The notes beneath the pieces were generated by a model. That model did no database searches. It worked only from the letters and a program-made list of their open reading frames with translations, and was not told the DNA's origin. A stretch of DNA of 64,000 nt from Rhopalosiphum padi (taxonomy: Eukaryota > Arthropoda > Insecta > Hemiptera > Aphididae): the NCBI RefSeq assembly GCF_020882245.1, contig NC_083599.1:12888931-12952930 (forward strand). Direction: 5' to 3'. Positions 60,215 through 64,000 of the stretch are shown in pieces. Within the stretch, counting starts at the first letter, position 1, and each line of letters starts with the position of its first letter. A program made the position numbers and the translations under genes.

Positions 60215-60900
60215 AAAAAATTGTTTGTATTTTCTTTATTATTGTCCATGGGGATATCAGAAGTATAATTTATGTTAATTTGAGGTATATCTGTAGATAC
60301 TATTCGAGTAGGATTTTAAATTGAAGGTATATCAACATCTGGTAAAGAATTTAATATATTTATTGAATCAATATTATCATTATTTATTGAATTGATTTAT
60401 AATAATAAAATATATTATAATTGATGATATGTAATGTATCATAACGACAAACACCCTCAAACTTCAAAGTGATAATGCATAATATATCAACATAGTAATT
60501 TTTTTTACAACATGGAAAGATGGAATACTTTTAAGTCAAGATTATTGAACTACACCTTTAAAATTTAAATCTAAAATATCTGATTTGTAATATTAGCAGT
60601 GCTCATTAGTTCTGAATCTTCGCAGCTACTTGACTGCTGTTAATCTGTTTTAGAAGCTCTACAAAATCTGCAGAAATAATAATATAATATATAAAAAATA
60701 AAAGAGAATGATTTGTTGAAATTAAGAAAACGATTTAATCCTAAATTATCTCCTATAACTAAACCTAAAACAAAATGTATTTAAACAGTTATATGGTTAA
60801 CACAATCAATATCTATACCATTTAATTCTAAATTTTCCAACTGTTCTATAAGACATTCAAAACATATTTCATAGTCACAACCTTTAAATATCTTATTATT
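60215..60900 (-). pseudogene. Unnamed multi-copy transposase-like protein, longest copy
   Basis: Read down from 60900: KGCDYEICFECLIEQLENLE, then LNGIDIDCVNHITV, a stop in place of one codon, then FVLGLVIGDNLGLNRFLNF. Next come a frame with CRFCRASKTD and, after another stop, SSSCEDSELM. Near 60420-60215 the strand also reads SINNDNIDSINILNSLPDVD and MDNNKENTNNF. The order GDNLGLN, then C-x-x-C, then an EDSELM-type acidic segment is a pattern I recall from a transposase-like family in aphids and other animals; I cannot name the superfamily. Disabled by several stops. Confidence 0.5.
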
Positions 60901-60904
60901 ATTT

Positions 60905-61271
60905 TAAAATGTTTTATAGCTATGTAAAATATTACAACTTTAAAATATTCATAACTCACTTTAAAATGATAATATCAATAAAAGCATATATATTACATTT
61001 TATTTGAATAATAAATTATTTCTAATGAGAATACTTGTTGTAGCCAACCTTAAGGTTGTACGTCATGCTAATTTTGTAAAAAGAAAAAACTTGTCGTATA
61101 ACCATTGGAAAAAGATATTTCACCCCTATATATAGGTATAAATAATTACAATATATAAATTTACTCTAATATTATAGCTAACATCATAAAATGTGTTTTG
61201 CTGAACTAAAATTTGCTATGATCTACATTAGTAAGACAGAGACAGCACATGCGGGTATAAGGTCCTCTTAA
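60905..61271. mobile_element. TTAA / GAGGACG family MITE, partial
   Basis: 60905-61000 matches the loop side of the 13442-13872 element (tatgtaaaatatta, ataactcactttaaaatgat, aatatcaataaaagcatat). 61140-61271 matches its right arm, ending cacatgcgggtataaggtcc, then TTAA at 61268-61271. About 130 bases of unrelated sequence lie between. Confidence 0.65.
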
Positions 61272-62032
61272 ACTTTGAGAATAGGTAAGTTTACTCCAAT
61301 ACCTATTTAACCTAAATACACAGAATTGAAAATTTTGAACGTATATTTTAATATGGTGTGCATTACATTCTTATCATTGTAATGGTATTTCAAACTTTCA
61401 CTAAAAAGAAACAAGAATTGTTTTGAAAAAGTTAAAAAGAGCTCTCCAAAAATATATCGAAAATCATACTTTTCAGTTGTTCCAAAAATTATATATACAA
61501 TATATACATATAAAATATAAATATAAACTCATCAATAAAAAAAAATAATTTAAGAAATATACTCATGTCAGCCAATTCTCAAAAATTATATTTTTTAAAA
61601 ATTTATTATGTTCCAAATTAATTTAATTAAAAAATATTGATATTTTTAAAAGATTCTAAATATAAACTACTTGACTTTATAAATATTTTTACCGTCAAAT
61701 TGTTCTTATAATCAGATTCACAAATTGGCTATTTTGAATTTATCCAAAAAAATTTAAATCAAATTTTAATTTTTTTATTTTCAGTACTATAAAATAAACA
61801 GAAAAAAAAATTAAATTATATATGTAGCGCCAGGGTATCTTAATAATAAATAAAAAAAAATTGAAAATATTAATTAGAACAAAAGTTATTCCAAAAGTGA
61901 GTTTTATCTGTTACACCTTGTATATAACACATTTTATGTAGATTATACATTTGCTATAACATTTTAAAATTAATTTTCCAAAAATACATAAATATATTGT
62001 AAAACTTCATATCAATTTTTATATGATGAAAT
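61272..62032. other. AT-rich sequence with one dispersed repeat
   Basis: 61795-61920 (ggtatcttaataataaataa, then acaaaagttattccaaaagt and atctgttac) matches 26835-26950. Nothing else was recognised. Confidence 0.5.
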
Positions 62033-63520
62033 TTCTAAGAATTTTGTTGTTAAGTATCATTTAAGAATTTTGAATTTATTTAAAATAGTATACAAAATAA
62101 ATAATGAAAATTCAACAATAATATAATGATTTTATAAAAAAAGTATACACGTTAAATGTTTTTTCTTAGTTCTATAAATAGCCTCGGAGGTTTTAAATAT
62201 ATATTTAAAAAAACATCTTATCCCAGGGACAATACTTCATCATATAATAAAATGAAAAACTTTAATAATCTTGATACAATGCTGCTAAAAAATAAATTAA
62301 ATCCCTCTACATCTGCAGTTGAGTCTAACACAGTGGCAATTTTTTCAAAGAGGATTTATGAGAAAGAAAGTAGTTTTTATAGTGAAACAACAAGAAATAT
62401 CAAATGTCAGAGAAAATTAAATAGATCAGAAGAATAAAGTAACTCTATTTCATCATCTCAAGATACAGATGAAATAGATGAAAATCTTATGAATAATGGT
62501 AAAGATATGGATAAAAACCTTCCTATATTTTAGTTGACGACGATGATGATGCAAAAATCAACCAACTTAAAATGTCTGAAATGTATAATATAAATATAGT
62601 AAATTATATTCAATCGGATCATCAATGTATAATATTTCCAAGGTATAACAAAGAGATTTTCACAGAATTCTTCAATTTTATTTTTAACAAAGCATTAACT
62701 GATAAATTACATTCTTATTGTTCTTGTACTATGAGAGATTTAATAATTGTATTTTTTCCAAAATTATGGATGCAAGATATTTTAATTGAACATTATTTTA
62801 AACTTTTGGCCTAAAATTGTAAGAATAAATTAATCGTGATCTTCGATTCATATTTTTTTGTTAATTTTGAAAAGAATGGGTTTGAAAAAGTTACCAATTC
62901 AATTAAAGGCCCAACAAAAAATGTATTTAATTGTGATAAAATAATAATTCCAACACACCTGGAGGGTAATCATTGGACCTTCACTATGGTGGAAATTAAG
63001 AGTCGTAGCATACATTTTTACGATAGCCTTAAAACAAGTGTTTATGAATCTGAAATATCTTTATTAGTTGATTATTTGGATATTGCATACAATAAATTCA
63101 AGAAGCCAGAAGATGAAGAAGAGGTTTAATGGACATCAAAGTGTGAAAAATCCCCATTGCAGACTAATGTTGATGATTGTGGTATATTTACATGTACGAA
63201 TGCCAGATATGTTTTTGCTCGAAAAACCATTAAAATACACTCAAGAATATGCTCCACTCTTGAGACATAGAATCGTGTATGAAATTGTTCATGATGTAAT
63301 ATTACCTACTCCGGATACTCCATAATTCTTTTTTGAATAATTTTCATCAAAATTATTACAACAATATAAATATAAATGTAAATAAATGTAATATATTGTG
63401 TAATATATGTTATTATATAATTTTTGTTTAATCTTGTACTACCTATCCATTAATTTTAATTACTTATTATATTTGTATAAGCTACTGTATAATTCATTAG
63501 TTGTATTTATTATTATTATT
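62033..63520 (+). pseudogene. Ulp1-type (C48) protease-like element, copy B, frameshifted
   Basis: Homologous to 48747-50215. It lacks about 480 bases of the 5' part present in copy A but keeps the catalytic domain. NFNNLDTMLLKNKLNPSTSA (62251-62437) ends at the same RSEE-stop as copy A. After a frameshift come DDDDDAKINQLKMSEMYN and on to 62814. The protease core, 62836-63129, holds GNHWTFTMVEI (catalytic His) and IHFYDSLKTS (catalytic Asp). A stop at 63127-63129 then interrupts the frame, which continues PLQTNVDDCGIFTC (Gln and catalytic Cys). One extra base near 63210 shifts the end into another frame (FLLEKPLKYTQEYAPLL). All four C48 hallmark residues are present but no single frame joins them. 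Confidence 0.75.
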
Positions 63521-64000
63521 ATATTAAGAAGAATTAAAAATCAAAAAAAATATATTGTTTAGTTAGTATGAAAAATAAAAATAATAAGTTATAGTAATTA
63601 TCTTATTTTTTTTAAAACATTGTACCTACCTATGTACCTATAAATAAGTAACTACTTTGTCAATAATCTCAAGTGTTAGAATTTTCAACAAATTTTAAGA
63701 AGTAGGTAATCAAGCTAAGTTTCTAAATTGATAGAAAACAGATTTGTCTAAGGAACACCTAATGAGGTACCCATGTTACTAAACAGTTCATATTAATCAA
63801 AACAGTAATTAGAGCTACAAAAATGTAAGCAAATAAAAAGTTGTCTATGGAAATCATATTCAAAATCACCTGTAGTCGTTTTTAGTATAGCATTATAACA
63901 GATAAATATAATATAATAGCAGATATATTATATAATAATATGTAATTTACCATTATTTTTTAAATATTTATTTAATAATTATTAATATTTATAATTACCC
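63521..64000. other. AT-rich sequence to the window end
   Basis: No gene or repeat structure was recognised. Confidence 0.4.

Noticed and set aside
1..64000. tRNA and rRNA genes
   Set aside because: No cloverleaf-forming sequence with tRNA A/B-box consensus and no rRNA-like conserved stretch was noticed. A dedicated scan could still find a diverged tRNA-derived SINE.

Overview
The window looks like nuclear DNA of a sap-feeding hemipteran, most likely an aphid. It is very AT-rich, genes have short introns, and there is an intact multi-exon Piwi gene and a vasa-like DEAD-box gene. The rest is packed with DNA-transposon debris (FLYWCH/MULE, hAT, P-element/THAP, TTAA-flanked MITEs). The aphid assignment is inference from gene content and repeat style; no marker in the window names a species.

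Layout. 0.1-3.2 kb: a DNA-transposon remnant with 24-bp inverted ends and many GCCGTA motifs, holding broken ORFs. 3.5-7.9 kb: AT-rich sequence with one hAT-type MITE. 8.0-8.7 kb (minus): the last three exons of a gene I do not recognise. 9.5-10.4 kb: a CpG-rich island. 11.6-19 kb: MITEs and hairpins, a hAT transposase tail, and a composite repeat that recurs inverted at 52 kb. 20.2-25.7 kb: a complete 17-exon Piwi gene. 26-33 kb: dispersed repeats and minus-strand transposase fragments. 33.6-39.0 kb: a complete 8-exon vasa-like gene with an altered DEAD motif. 40-43.4 kb: a second CpG-rich island and a decayed P-element-like gene (minus). 43.8-50.2 kb: repeats, two truncated copies of the vasa-like first exon, and a broken Ulp1-protease-like gene. 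51-57 kb: a motif array, a third CpG-rich island and MITEs. 57.2-63.5 kb: a FLYWCH/MULE pseudogene, nested MITEs, a decayed transposase, and a second, complementary copy of the Ulp1-like unit.

Only three loci look like functional host genes: the unknown minus-strand gene (partial), Piwi, and the vasa-like helicase. Piwi and Vasa proteins act together in germline piRNA silencing of transposons in animals. Here both sit about 8 kb apart on the same strand, inside a neighbourhood full of transposon fragments. The vasa-like gene keeps an open, spliceable frame but carries NEVD in place of DEAD and a changed motif VI. Its first exon was copied twice at DNA level into the nearby repeat-rich stretch, and both copies share one stop codon. 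Exon boundaries were placed by reading splice sites and frame by hand; no alignments or searches were run.
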